NCBI GenBank assembly: GCA_001464935.1
Contig: LNEL01000053.1
Span: 72,897-136,896 of the forward strand
DNA length: 64,000 bases
Direction: 5' to 3'
Source of the DNA: Gammaproteobacteria bacterium Ga0077536
GTDB lineage: Bacteria > Pseudomonadota > Gammaproteobacteria > Ga0077536
Below are positions 8,632 through 18,044 of this stretch, in pieces. Both the position numbers and the translations under genes were made by a program. Under the pieces are notes generated by a model. The model saw only the letters and a list, made by a program, of their open reading frames with translations. It was not told the origin of the DNA and ran no database searches. The first letter of the stretch is position 1; the number at the start of each line of letters is the position of its first letter.

Positions 8632-10182
8632 TCAGAACTGGAAGTAGAGGAATTCACTGACACTGGACAGGCCCAGCAGCGCCCACACGCCGGCCAGTGA
8701 CATCGCGGCCAGCCAGGCGCGGTTCGGCACCCAGCGCAGGCGCGATGGCGCAGGCGACGCCGTGCGTTCGTGATCGAGTCCCGCGTAGTGCGTCCACATC
8801 AGCTGCTGGGTGTTCGGTGCCCACATCACGATCGCGAGCAGCAGCAGTTCGAGCGCGACCGGCACCAGCATCGGCGGCAGTTCGAGGCCGGCGAGCGCCA
8901 GCCAGCGCACGACGTCGGCCTGGGCGACGATTGCCTGCATCGATGCCGACAGGCCGGACACGCCCTGCCCCGCCATCGCGTGCAGGATGCGCAGCGCCGA
9001 CTCGACGTCTTCGGCGCGAAAGAACACCCAGCCGACGACGACGGCGAGGAAGGTCAGCGCGCGCGCGAACGCACGCCCGGGCGCCGTGTCGAGGCCGAAA
9101 CCATGGCCCACCGCACGGCACAGGGCCTGCCAGCCGTGATTGATCATCAGGTAGGTCCCGTGCAGCGCACCCCAGATCACGAAGGTCCAGCCGGCGCCAT
9201 GCCACAGGCCGCCGAGCAGCATGGTCAGGAACAGGTTCACGTAGCGTCGCGTATCACCCTTGCGATTGCCGCCGAGCGCGATGTAGAGATAGTCACGCAG
9301 GAAGCGCGACAGCGTCATGTGCCAGCGCCGCCAGAATTCGCTGATGTTCTGCGCCTTGTACGGCGAGTCGAAATTGAGCGGCAAGCGCACGCCCATCATC
9401 ATCGCGAGCCCGATCGCCATGTCGGAGTAGCCGGAGAAGTCGAAGTACAGCTGGAAGGTATAAGCCAGTGCGCCTATCCACGCATCGGCGACCGTGAGCA
9501 GCCCCCCGTCGGCAGCCGTGGCGAAGACCGGGCTCGCATAGCCGCTGATGCTGTCGGCGATCACGACCTTCTTGAACAGCCCCATCAGGAAATACACCGT
9601 GCCGGCTGTGAAGTGCCCGACATCGAATCGGTAGATCGACGCCTTGCCGAACTGCGGCATCATTTCCTTGTGATGCAGGACCGGGCCCGCGATCAGGTGC
9701 GGGAAATAGGTCACGAACAGTGCGTAGTGCAGCGGGTTGTATTCGCGGACCTCGCCGCGATAGGCATCGACGAGATAGGCGATCTGCGTGAACGTGAAGA
9801 ATGAAATGCCGAGCGGCAGCACGATGTCGCCGAGCGACAGGCTGGCGCCGGACACGGCATTGAAGTTGTCGACGAAGAAGTTCGCGTACTTGTAATACCC
9901 GAGCAGCAGCAGATCCGCGGCGATGCCAAGCGTCAGCAGGCGCCGTGCCGGCGCACTGCCTGTCGCATGGCGCCCCAGGCCCTGCCCGATCAGGTAGTTG
10001 AATGCCATCGACAGCAGGATCAGCGTCAGGTAGACCGGATTCCACCAGCCGTAGAACGCCAGCGACATCACGACCAGCCAGGCCGTCGCCGCGGTCTGGC
10101 GCGCGCTGCGTCCGAGCCAGAAGAACACACCCAGCGTCAGCGGCAGATAGACGAAAATGAAAATGTAGGAGTTGAACAGCAT
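8632..10182 (-). CDS. MBOAT family O-acyltransferase (AlgI/DltB-like)
   Basis: 516-residue polytopic membrane protein of the MBOAT family, which passes acyl groups (usually acetyl) across the inner membrane for polysaccharide O-acylation. The family signature FWRRWHMTLSRFLRDYLY occupies 283-300. The two conserved His residues are H328 in LWHGAGW and H341 in WGALHG. About ten hydrophobic segments are visible, and the length matches AlgI. Its partner is the SGNH protein directly downstream, so the pair is a self-contained acyl-transfer device. A sialate-esterase-like gene sits 6 bp upstream and ends just before this start. Confidence 0.92.
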   Translation of the reverse strand: MLFNSYIFIFVYLPLTLGVFFWLGRSARQTAATAWLVVMSLAFYGWWNPVYLTLILLSMAFNYLIGQGLGRHATGSAPARRLLTLGIAADLLLLGYYKYANFFVDNFNAVSGASLSLGDIVLPLGISFFTFTQIAYLVDAYRGEVREYNPLHYALFVTYFPHLIAGPVLHHKEMMPQFGKASIYRFDVGHFTAGTVYFLMGLFKKVVIADSISGYASPVFATAADGGLLTVADAWIGALAYTFQLYFDFSGYSDMAIGLAMMMGVRLPLNFDSPYKAQNISEFWRRWHMTLSRFLRDYLYIALGGNRKGDTRRYVNLFLTMLLGGLWHGAGWTFVIWGALHGTYLMINHGWQALCRAVGHGFGLDTAPGRAFARALTFLAVVVGWVFFRAEDVESALRILHAMAGQGVSGLSASMQAIVAQADVVRWLALAGLELPPMLVPVALELLLLAIVMWAPNTQQLMWTHYAGLDHERTASPAPSRLRWVPNRAWLAAMSLAGVWALLGLSSVSEFLYFQF

Positions 10183-10188
10183 CGGGCG

Positions 10189-11040
10189 TCAGGGTGCGGC
10201 AGCCAGCAGCGCATCCCGCCACGCATCGGCGTGACGTTCGGCGCCCTGCGCCGAGAAGTGGCAGTCGTCATGGCGATCCTGGGGGCTGCGCAACGTATCG
10301 GTATCGGGCCCCGCGAACACGCCGCGCGCCGGGTCGACGAGGCCCCGTTGGGCATCGCGGAGCGTTGGGCTGTCGCGTCCGCTGCAATAGGTGGCCTGCG
10401 CGACATAGACCGGCGCATCAATGCCCGCGGCACGGATGGCGGCCAGCATCTCACCGAACGCGGCGACGTAAGTTTCGGCGGAAGTCCCCGACACCATGTC
10501 GCGCTCGCCCTGGTGCCACAGCAGGTGGGTTGGCGTGAGACCGGCGGCGGTCAGTGCATGCAGCGCGTCGAGCAGCCGCGGGTGCAGATCGCCGCCCGGC
10601 CGCCAGCGTCCGATACCGGTGCCGTCGACCGCAATGCCGGCGAACACGACTCGATCGTAGCGCCCCGTCGCGAGCAGCCGATCACCGAGGCGCGACCACA
10701 CGCTGCCGCCGGTGCCGGTGGCGCCAGGCAGTGGGTCGTCGCCGGCGTAACAGCGGCCGTCGTGAAAATTGAGCACCCGCGCCTGCGGCGTGTGGCGACC
10801 GAGCACCGAGTTCGCCGCGTTCGACTGTCCGAACGTCAGGGCAATGAAATCGCGCGGCGAACGGCCCACCGGACAGGCGACAAGGTGCCGCGGGATGCTC
10901 CAGACGATCGGCATGTCCTGCAGCCATTCGTAACGCGCCACGCGCAGCCAGCGGCGCCCGGGCTCAGTGGCGGCCAGCGCGCCGGCCAGCACCAGACCGG
11001 CGAGCGCGATCCGCAGCACCTGCCTGCCGGTACGCGTCAC
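10189..11040 (-). CDS. Sialate O-acetylesterase-like SGNH hydrolase
   Basis: 283 residues from a GTG that overlaps the preceding stop (GTGA). A hydrophobic N-terminus (9-25) indicates export or membrane anchoring. Residues FGQSN (70-74, nucleophile S73) and WHQGERD (175-181), with a C-terminal CHFSAQG, are the signature blocks of the SASA/sialate O-acetylesterase family, enzymes that remove O-acetyl groups from sugars. Position between a dehydrogenase and an MBOAT/AlgJ pair suggests acetyl editing of the same polymer (inference). Upstream in-frame sequence runs back across the dehydrogenase gene and is not part of the protein. Confidence 0.82.
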   Translation of the reverse strand: MTRTGRQVLRIALAGLVLAGALAATEPGRRWLRVARYEWLQDMPIVWSIPRHLVACPVGRSPRDFIALTFGQSNAANSVLGRHTPQARVLNFHDGRCYAGDDPLPGATGTGGSVWSRLGDRLLATGRYDRVVFAGIAVDGTGIGRWRPGGDLHPRLLDALHALTAAGLTPTHLLWHQGERDMVSGTSAETYVAAFGEMLAAIRAAGIDAPVYVAQATYCSGRDSPTLRDAQRGLVDPARGVFAGPDTDTLRSPQDRHDDCHFSAQGAERHADAWRDALLAAAP

Positions 11041-13031
11041 CGCAGGCTCTTCAGATGGGCGATCAGCGCCGCGCGATCGGCAGCGTCGGTGAGACCGCGG
11101 ATCTGCATCGCCGTGCCCGGCGCAAACTGCTGCGGGTCGCGCAGGAAGCTGTCGAGTCGCTCCTCGCTCCACTCGCCGCCCGCACTCGCCAACGCGTCCG
11201 AATACCGGAAGCCCTCGGCGTGACCGACGCGGCGCCCGACGATGCCGTGCAAATCGGGCCCGACCGCGTGCTGCGTGCCGTCGCCGACCTGGTGGCACTG
11301 CTGGCAGGCACTGAACAGCATCGCGCCGCGCGCAGCGAGCGTGCGTGGGTCTTTCGCCTTCGGATCGAGCGGCTCGAGGAACGCGAGCGCGCCGCCGTCG
11401 AGCAGCAGCACGAGGCGTCCGTCCGCCGTCTCGACGATGTCGCGCAGGCGGCCGTTGCGACTGCGGACACGTATCGGCTCCAGCACCACGACCCGATCGT
11501 CGCGGATGTGCGCGCGCTGCAATGACGCGTTGAAACTGCAGATCAGCAGATCGCCCTGCCAGCGTGCGAAGCGCGTGCCGCGCACGCTCACCAGGTTCGA
11601 CACCCCGATCGACGGCAACCAGGCCCACACGGGCCGGCGCAGCGCCGGATCGTCATCGGCCCCGGCCTGCCGCAGCGGCCAGTCCTGTGTGCCGTATTCA
11701 TTGCCGTAGGTCATCAACGGCCAGCCGTAATTGCCGCCTTCGACGATCAGGTTCAGTTCATCGCCGCCCTGTGGCCCGTGCTCGGTCGACCACAGCCTGC
11801 CCTGCCCGTCTTCGTGGAAGCCCTCGGGATTGCGCATGCCGCTGCTGAAGACGGTCGCCGCGCCGGTGCGCAGATCGAGCTGCATGATCTTGCCGTAAGC
11901 CGACGCCGGGTCCTGCGAGACCGCGTGATCCCAGTTCCAGCCGTCCCACTGCTGATCGCCGATCGTCACCAGTAGCGTGTGCTCGCCACGCAGCAGCATG
12001 CGCCCGCCGGCGCCGTCGCCGCCGAACTGCTTCTGGTTGCCGTTGTTCATCTTGAGCGGCAGGCATGGTTCGGCATCCCACACCGTCTGCCAGGCGCCCG
12101 GCGCCTCGCCGGCCAGCAGCGCCGGGGTATCGCCCGCGAGTCTGGACACCCGCATCACGAAGCAGCTGCGCGCGCTGTCCCAGTAGTGATGCGCCGCGAG
12201 CAGTTCGAAGCGCCCGCCCTGTTCGCGCGGCAGGATGTCCATCACGCGGAACACGCTCAGATCGCGCTCGTTGCCGCCCCCGGCCAGGAAGGCGTCGCTG
12301 TTGATCGGCACCGTGGTCGCGAGTTGCGTCGTGTCGAGTCGCGCGCCCGGGTGGTCGGCGACGAAGTGAAGTGAGCCGTCGCCCGTGGCGTAGAGGAAGC
12401 CGCCCGCAAACGACGCCAGGGCGCCACCGGTGCGCGGCGTGTCGCAGCGCGTGCCATCGGCCGCACAGCGATTGAAATAACCGTCGTAGAAAGTGGCCTG
12501 GATCGAGTAATAGGCGGTGTTGATCGTCGCCTGGCTGCGCACCGGCTTCGGTCCGAGGTCGAGCATCTTCACCAGCAGCTCGCGCGGCCGCTCGCCAGTG
12601 GCCTGCAGGCCGAACGTGACGAGCAGCGCGAGCACGCCCAGCACCGTCTGCACCCCGCGTGGCAGCCACAGCGACAGCAGCAGCGAGCCCCCTGCGAGCG
12701 CACTCGACAACAGCAGCAGCGGGCGCGAGAACTCGACTTTCGTCATCAGCAGGAACGTCGCCCAGCCGCCGAGGGCGGCGATGCCGATCAGCAGCAGTGT
12801 GCCGAGCGCAATACGCCGGCCGCCGCGCGTGAGCCACAGCACGAGCGTCGCGGCCAGCGCGTACGCGAACGCAAAGCCGAGCAGCAGGGGCAGTTTGGCG
12901 GGCGGCAGGGCCGGCAGCGCCGCCCCGAACATCAGCTGGGCGGGAATGGCGGTGATCGCAAACCCCGCGCCCAGATGCCACAGGCACCACTGCCAGCCGT
13001 TGCCGGGACGCTTGAGACTGAGAATATTCAT
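11037..13031 (-). CDS. Membrane-anchored PQQ-type sugar dehydrogenase fused to cytochrome c
   Basis: 664 residues in three parts. Residues 1-130 hold four to five hydrophobic helices. Residues about 140-560 are a beta-propeller of the glucose/sorbosone dehydrogenase family, recognisable by RNPEGF, STEHGPQGGDELNL and NYGWPL. The C-terminus is a class I cytochrome c with C576-Q-Q-C579-H580 and an axial Met near 642. It probably oxidises an aldose or oligosaccharide in the periplasm and passes electrons through its own haem to the respiratory chain. PQQ binding is the family expectation, not visible. ATG 13031 is chosen; an in-frame TTG nine codons upstream is possible. Neither has a strong ribosome site. 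It leads the minus-strand acyl module. Confidence 0.85.
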   Translation of the reverse strand: MNILSLKRPGNGWQWCLWHLGAGFAITAIPAQLMFGAALPALPPAKLPLLLGFAFAYALAATLVLWLTRGGRRIALGTLLLIGIAALGGWATFLLMTKVEFSRPLLLLSSALAGGSLLLSLWLPRGVQTVLGVLALLVTFGLQATGERPRELLVKMLDLGPKPVRSQATINTAYYSIQATFYDGYFNRCAADGTRCDTPRTGGALASFAGGFLYATGDGSLHFVADHPGARLDTTQLATTVPINSDAFLAGGGNERDLSVFRVMDILPREQGGRFELLAAHHYWDSARSCFVMRVSRLAGDTPALLAGEAPGAWQTVWDAEPCLPLKMNNGNQKQFGGDGAGGRMLLRGEHTLLVTIGDQQWDGWNWDHAVSQDPASAYGKIMQLDLRTGAATVFSSGMRNPEGFHEDGQGRLWSTEHGPQGGDELNLIVEGGNYGWPLMTYGNEYGTQDWPLRQAGADDDPALRRPVWAWLPSIGVSNLVSVRGTRFARWQGDLLICSFNASLQRAHIRDDRVVVLEPIRVRSRNGRLRDIVETADGRLVLLLDGGALAFLEPLDPKAKDPRTLAARGAMLFSACQQCHQVGDGTQHAVGPDLHGIVGRRVGHAEGFRYSDALASAGGEWSEERLDSFLRDPQQFAPGTAMQIRGLTDAADRAALIAHLKSLR

Positions 13032-13293
13032 GGGCTGTTCGGCTGGCACTTTCAGCAAGTCAGGACGCGCATTATCGAAGATGTCTGTATCGACCAGAAC
13101 AGTCGCGGGGTAAATAAGTGTTCAAATCGCGCACGGTGACCCTCTGCACCCGCGGGATGTGACACAGTGGTCATTCGGTGTACCGCTCACCAATTTTTGA
13201 CATGGGCCTTATCGGTGCGCCGGGAGGCACGGGTATACTCTCGTCGTAACCGTCGATTCCTCAATGCCCGGCCCGCCAGGCCGATAGCGCGTG
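13032..13293. promoter_or_regulatory. Divergent intergenic region between dehydrogenase and toroid genes
   Basis: About 260 bp separate two divergent genes, so promoters in both directions are expected. On the plus strand TATACT at 13234-13239 resembles a -10 element, but no good -35 hexamer lies 16-18 bp before it. A TTGACA near 13196 is too far away (31 bp). Nothing convincing is seen on the minus strand. No small gene with a ribosome site is apparent. Confidence 0.3.
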
Positions 13294-15228
13294 ATGACCT
13301 CAACCCTGCCGATTTCAGCCTTGAGCCTGTTCGAGCCACCGCCAGACGCGGCCGCGGTCGCGGCGTGTGCAACGGCCGTGCGTCACCGCTGGCAGCCGGG
13401 CAGCGCGCTCGACGCGTTGCTGGATGTGAGCCTGACCGACGATGCCCGCTGCCTGATGCTGCGCGTCGACGGCAGCGCCGCGACGGTTCAGTTGCAGCTC
13501 GCGGACTGCGCGGCGATCGAGGCGAGCGCTGCCGGGGGGTGGTTCCTGCCACGCCACGCGCGCCCCGATCGCGTGTTCTGGCTGCCGCGCGCGCCCTGCG
13601 TGCGTGAACTGGACGAGCACGCGCGCATCCGCAGTGACGAGCCGGCGACGATTGCGGCGCTCAGCCTGGACGGACGCGCGGCGAGCATGAGCGTCGAGGT
13701 GCCGCCCGGCAAGGTGCTCGACTGCGTGATCTGGGATCTGCCCGCCGCCCTCGCGCGGGAACTGGCGCAGCAGAACGCCCTCGAAAACCAGGGCCTCTTC
13801 CTGTGGGGCTCGCATACGGTTTACCGCAAACCGGCCGATCTCTATCGCCACCTCGTGCACGGACATGTCTACGAGGACCGCTACGAATGGCCCCTGCGGC
13901 GCAAGACCTGCTCCGAGAACGACGCGCACGCGCTGTCCGTGTGTCTCGGCGGCCTTGGCGGCGCCACCGGCAAGCGCGTCTACGCGCTGCTGCAACAGCA
14001 GTTGCTGCTGGCGGTGCTCGCCCGCCAGGACGCCGACGGCGGGTTTCGTCACGGTGAATGGACGAATGCACGCGAGTCGCACTACCGGCTCCACGCCAGC
14101 GCGATGCATCTGATGATGGACACCCTGAGCGCTGCACCCGATCCCGCCGTGCACAGCGCGCTGTCGCGCGCGATGGCCTATGCCTGCCGGCAACGCGATC
14201 GCACGGCACTCGGCGACTGGTTCCTGCACGACGAACTGGAACTGTCGGCGGACGGCATGAATGCCGGCCCGTTCAAATGGATCGCCTCGACCGCGTGCGG
14301 CAAATCGCCGACCAACATGCTCGTGCTGAACACGCATCTCGACACGCTGGTCGCTCTGCTGCGCTATCGGGAACTGAGCGGCGATCGCGACTACGACGCG
14401 CTGATCGACAGCGCGCGCGCAGCCGCACTCGGCGTGCTGGCGCTGCGGCCGATGGAAGGACCCTACCGCCTGCTGTTCGCCCTGCTAGCGCCGACCTTCC
14501 TGCCGACGCGCCGGGCGGCCGCGTTGTCGCTGCCACGGCGCGCGCTGAAGCGCCTCGCCTGGCGCTATCTGCTGCCGCTGCTGCCGCGGCTCAAGGCCCG
14601 CTATCCCCGCCTCGTGATGCCCGGCGGTTATGTCGATCGTGATTTGTCGCTGCAGACCTGGTCCCACCGCTACCTGACGGTTAACTCGATGGATCTGGCC
14701 CGCCTCGCGCGCCGACTGCCACAGGATGCCGAATTCATGAACGTGCTCGCCGACTCGCTGCGCTTCGCAGAGCGGAGCGGGCTCGCCGAGAAATGGCGCG
14801 AACGCGAAGCGGATCAGTACTCCATCGGGTTCCTCGTCGAGGCGCTGTACCAGATGTGCACCCTGGACTCCGCTGACGAATGGCGGGCACTGCTCGCGCA
14901 GCAGGTGCTGGCCGCGCATGACCTCGAGCTCGGACTGCCGCCCTCGGTGCTCGGCGGCAATCGCGAAATCGACACTTCATCAGACACCGCCTGCCCGACG
15001 CCGTCCGATCCCCGTCTGCGCGTGGTGTTCATCGTCGGCCGCGACTCGCGTGAGGTGCTGGTGGTCAACCCGACGTCGGCGCCGCTCGCGATGGCCTGGG
15101 AGCAGGCGCCACCGGCCGCGCTGCGCTGGCGCGGCCCCGCGAACGAGCCTGTCGAAGACTCAGTGCCGCTGCCTGCCCGGCACTGGCGGCGCGGCGTGCT
15201 CGAGCGGCGCGTGGAGGAGCAGGCGTGA
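13294..15228 (+). CDS. Large alpha/alpha-toroid-like protein of unknown function
   Basis: About 644 residues with no signal peptide. After a roughly 170-residue N-terminal beta-rich part comes a long helical region. It includes ARQDADGGFRHG near 245 and other toroid-like hairpins with many His/Trp residues, resembling heparinase/six-hairpin proteins and the smaller toroid at 3030-4235. The C-terminal 100 residues again look like a small beta domain, so the order (beta, toroid, beta) resembles that of polysaccharide lyases. Without export it would act in the cytosol. Function cannot be assigned. GTG 13291 directly precedes the chosen ATG and is an alternative start. The stop overlaps the GTG of the following glycosyltransferase, so the two are coupled. 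Confidence 0.65.
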   Translation: MTSTLPISALSLFEPPPDAAAVAACATAVRHRWQPGSALDALLDVSLTDDARCLMLRVDGSAATVQLQLADCAAIEASAAGGWFLPRHARPDRVFWLPRAPCVRELDEHARIRSDEPATIAALSLDGRAASMSVEVPPGKVLDCVIWDLPAALARELAQQNALENQGLFLWGSHTVYRKPADLYRHLVHGHVYEDRYEWPLRRKTCSENDAHALSVCLGGLGGATGKRVYALLQQQLLLAVLARQDADGGFRHGEWTNARESHYRLHASAMHLMMDTLSAAPDPAVHSALSRAMAYACRQRDRTALGDWFLHDELELSADGMNAGPFKWIASTACGKSPTNMLVLNTHLDTLVALLRYRELSGDRDYDALIDSARAAALGVLALRPMEGPYRLLFALLAPTFLPTRRAAALSLPRRALKRLAWRYLLPLLPRLKARYPRLVMPGGYVDRDLSLQTWSHRYLTVNSMDLARLARRLPQDAEFMNVLADSLRFAERSGLAEKWREREADQYSIGFLVEALYQMCTLDSADEWRALLAQQVLAAHDLELGLPPSVLGGNREIDTSSDTACPTPSDPRLRVVFIVGRDSREVLVVNPTSAPLAMAWEQAPPAALRWRGPANEPVEDSVPLPARHWRRGVLERRVEEQA

Positions 15229-16226
15229 TCGGCGCGGCCTTGATGCCTGCTTCGGACGGCGACGCGCGGGCGGCCCTGTCACCGGGACTGCTGATCACGG
15301 TGATCATGCCGTGCTACAACGCCGCGTCGACCATCGAGGAGTCGATGCGCTGCGTGCTCGGGCAGACGTACACGAACACGGAACTGATCGTCGTCGACGA
15401 CGGATCCACCGACGACAGCCTGAGTATCGTTGAGCGCCTGCGCGCCGCCCATCCCGACCGCGTACGACTGCTGCTCCAAGACCACAAAGGCCCGTACCCC
15501 GCGCGCAATCTCGCGCTGGCCGAGGCGCGCGGCGACTGCATCGCGTTTCTGGATGCCGACGACACCTGGACGCAGGACTGCCTCGCAAGGCTCGCGGACG
15601 CGCTGTGCGCGGCCGACGCTGATATCGCCTATTGCGGTTGGCAGAACACGGGACCGGCCGCTGCCAGCACCCAGCCCTTCGTGCCACCAGCCTACGAGGC
15701 TGGCGACCTGTTCGCCGAGTGTCTGCGCTCCTGTCCCTGGCCGATCCATGCGGCGCTCGTGCGCCGTGCAGCGATCGCGGCCGTCGGTGGCTTCTCCGAG
15801 CGCATGTTCACTTCGATGGATTTCGACCTGTGGCTGCGGTTGCTGGCGCACACGCAGAGAATCGTCCGGGTGCCAGCAGTCATGGCATTTTATTACTGGC
15901 ACGGTCAGCAGATTTCGACCGACAAGTCCCGCCAAGTCATCGATGCAGTGCAGGTTCGCAAGGATTTCATCGCTCACCATCCGTTGCGCGTTGCCCATCT
16001 GGACGCGGCGCGACTGCTCGGCCTCACTGACGGCGTTCTGCTGCAGATGGCCTATCGCGCGCTGTGGCGACGGGAGGTCGTCACGGCGCACCGATTGTTC
16101 AGGGTGGCGCGCCAGGGCCGGGCCTGGGGTCTTCGGGATCTGCCTTACCTGTGGTTGGCGCGTCTGCCGCTGAACTGGTTCGGCACCCTGCTGCGCTGGC
16201 GTGATGGCCCCGCACCCGGTGACTGA
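15225..16226 (+). CDS. Glycosyltransferase family 2
   Basis: 333-residue GT-A enzyme. IMPCYNAASTIE near 27 begins the nucleotide-binding fold, VVDDGSTDDS follows, and the metal-binding motif is DADDTW near 107-112. WPIH-A-LVRR and FDLWLRLL in the second half are typical of bacterial GT2 enzymes acting on surface glycans. The GTG start overlaps the previous stop (GTGA); an internal ATG at 15243 is an alternative that would keep the whole domain. It ends 45 bp before the end of the convergent FkbM gene. The sugar transferred is unknown. Confidence 0.88.
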   Translation: MIGAALMPASDGDARAALSPGLLITVIMPCYNAASTIEESMRCVLGQTYTNTELIVVDDGSTDDSLSIVERLRAAHPDRVRLLLQDHKGPYPARNLALAEARGDCIAFLDADDTWTQDCLARLADALCAADADIAYCGWQNTGPAAASTQPFVPPAYEAGDLFAECLRSCPWPIHAALVRRAAIAAVGGFSERMFTSMDFDLWLRLLAHTQRIVRVPAVMAFYYWHGQQISTDKSRQVIDAVQVRKDFIAHHPLRVAHLDAARLLGLTDGVLLQMAYRALWRREVVTAHRLFRVARQGRAWGLRDLPYLWLARLPLNWFGTLLRWRDGPAPGD

Positions 16227-16270
16227 ACGAACGCCAGCTGCACCGCCGGGACCCCGGTGTCGGCCTCAGC

Positions 16271-17095
16271 TCAGGGTTGCAGCACGTCCGCGTTGAAGCA
16301 GTAGATCGACTCGCCGCCGAGCAGGTAATCGAACCGTTGTGCGGCCAGCGTCCGGAAGAACGGTCGGCTGGTCCCGGCCCAGGGCAACAGCCAATCGTCG
16401 AGCTCCAGCGACACCAGCGCGGTACGGGACGTCCACTCCGTATTCGAGCTGAACAGCGTGGCCTGCGCGCCTTCGATATCGATCTTCACGATCAACGGGG
16501 AATCGCTGCCACCGAGCGCGCATAGTTCATCGATGGCGTAGGCGCGAATGCCTTCCGCGTCGAGGTCGGTCGATTCCTCGACCCGAAACGCGGCAGACCC
16601 GGCGTGGGGGTTGCTGATACGCAAACGCGCCGGCCTGTTCCAGACACCGCCCTCGACCACCGTCACCCGCTCGGCACAGGATGCCACATTCAACCGCAGC
16701 AGCCGGAGGTTCTCCTGATCGGGTTCGATCACCACGATGCGGGCGCGCGGAAACTGCCGCGCGAACCACAGCGCCGACAGGCCAATGTTGCCGCCGCAAT
16801 CGATGATCAGGGGCGTCTCGCCTTGATCCAGCGTTCGCTGGTAGCACGCCATCAGCGCCTTGTACTGCGGAAAGTGGCTGATGTCGTACTGACGCTTCAC
16901 GACACACTGGAAAAAGATCGAGTGATCGGCGCGCGACGGACGAAGATGAACCGAGCAGCCGTAGTGTTCGATGAAATAAGTCTGGAGAGCACCGTCACCC
17001 GAGGCGCCCGACTGCAAGGATTTCAGGAAAATCCGCAGGCCATTGACCAGACCCAGTCGCTGAACGTAGTTAGGCAATGCCCTTGCGGTCGTCAT
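16271..17095 (-). CDS. FkbM-family methyltransferase
   Basis: 274-residue SAM-dependent methyltransferase. The SAM-binding loop is IIDCGGNIG (97-105), the acidic ribose contact is VIEPDQEN, and the family marker VKIDIEGAQ lies near 223. FkbM-type enzymes O-methylate sugars or polyketides, and in glycan clusters they commonly cap or decorate saccharides. It is the last gene of the long minus-strand polysaccharide locus, starting 22 bp after the stop of the GT8-like gene. The acceptor is not known. Confidence 0.88.
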   Translation of the reverse strand: MTTARALPNYVQRLGLVNGLRIFLKSLQSGASGDGALQTYFIEHYGCSVHLRPSRADHSIFFQCVVKRQYDISHFPQYKALMACYQRTLDQGETPLIIDCGGNIGLSALWFARQFPRARIVVIEPDQENLRLLRLNVASCAERVTVVEGGVWNRPARLRISNPHAGSAAFRVEESTDLDAEGIRAYAIDELCALGGSDSPLIVKIDIEGAQATLFSSNTEWTSRTALVSLELDDWLLPWAGTSRPFFRTLAAQRFDYLLGGESIYCFNADVLQP

Positions 17096-17117
17096 GCGCC
17101 TGCGCCTCGTGTGCGCC

Positions 17118-18026
17118 TCATGTGCGCTTCAGATCCGCGATAGTCCTGCGGGCCAGCAACCGGTAGCGATCGGAGCTGAAGCGGCAGCTACCGATGAAAT
17201 GAATGAATGCCGTCGTTCCCTGGCGGATTTTCGTGCAGTCGCAGAACTTCGGATGCGGCAGTACGAACGCATCCGGCGCATTGGCAACCACGATGTTGGA
17301 CATGACCTGCTCGCTACCCCACTCGCGCCAGCGTTCGCCAATCAGACCGAACATTTCAGTGGACAGGTCCTCGATGAAGCTGCGTTGCACCTGCCCCTTG
17401 CCGAAGCCGCTGAAACCCGCGCACCCTCGCACATACTTCAATTGATCGGCCCGCGCCAGACGCCCGAATGCCGCTTCCGACAGCAGCTGCACGTGCGGCG
17501 TGCCAGATCCCATGTGGCGGCTGGCCTCCGCCGCGCGGAAGTGCATGGCTTCAACTGACTGGTCATCCCAGGTGCCGAGCGCAAACGATCGGTTCGCGTT
17601 CACGCAGGCGGCCACTTCGTCGATGCTGCCCAGGGTCAGGGTGTCCGCATCGAGTTGAATCACGTAGCGGTCCTGCGACAGTTCGGCCACCGCGAGCAGG
17701 CGCTCCCAACACCCCCCGACGGGACAATGGGGGCTCTGAAACGCCGCCCTCTCGAGGAACACCGGATCGCTCAACTGCTCTTTCAGCAGGGCGCGGTCTT
17801 CGCCGGTCAGCGTACCGTCGCTGAGCACCGCGGCACCGCGGACCGGCACCTGACGCGCAAACGACTTGAATGCCAACAACCCCATCAGCAGGTCCTTGTG
17901 CTGAAGCTGGGTGAACAGCAACAGCGGCGAATCGGCAACGACGCGCATTGGCCCGGTCGACAACACATCGCGGACCGCCCGGTCGAAGAAAAATCTGTTG
18001 GCCTTGTCGCGCAGTCGATGAAACAT
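17118..18026 (-). CDS. GT8-like glycosyltransferase
   Basis: 302 residues. The clearest motif is YVIQLDADTL, with the metal-binding D126-A-D128, followed by a region ending in FIHFIGSCRF that could supply the C-terminal His ligand seen in GT8 enzymes. It has no membrane segment. The remainder does not closely match the common glycosyltransferase families I know, so the assignment rests on the DxD motif, overall length and context. It lies 18 bp downstream of the small secreted Cys protein and 22 bp upstream of the FkbM methyltransferase. Confidence 0.65.
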   Translation of the reverse strand: MFHRLRDKANRFFFDRAVRDVLSTGPMRVVADSPLLLFTQLQHKDLLMGLLAFKSFARQVPVRGAAVLSDGTLTGEDRALLKEQLSDPVFLERAAFQSPHCPVGGCWERLLAVAELSQDRYVIQLDADTLTLGSIDEVAACVNANRSFALGTWDDQSVEAMHFRAAEASRHMGSGTPHVQLLSEAAFGRLARADQLKYVRGCAGFSGFGKGQVQRSFIEDLSTEMFGLIGERWREWGSEQVMSNIVVANAPDAFVLPHPKFCDCTKIRQGTTAFIHFIGSCRFSSDRYRLLARRTIADLKRT

Positions 18027-18044
18027 TGGTCTACAGCCTCCTGC

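Noticed and set aside
13195..13240. TTGACA with TATACT upstream of the second toroid gene
   Set aside because: The two boxes are 31 bp apart, far outside the 16-19 bp range.
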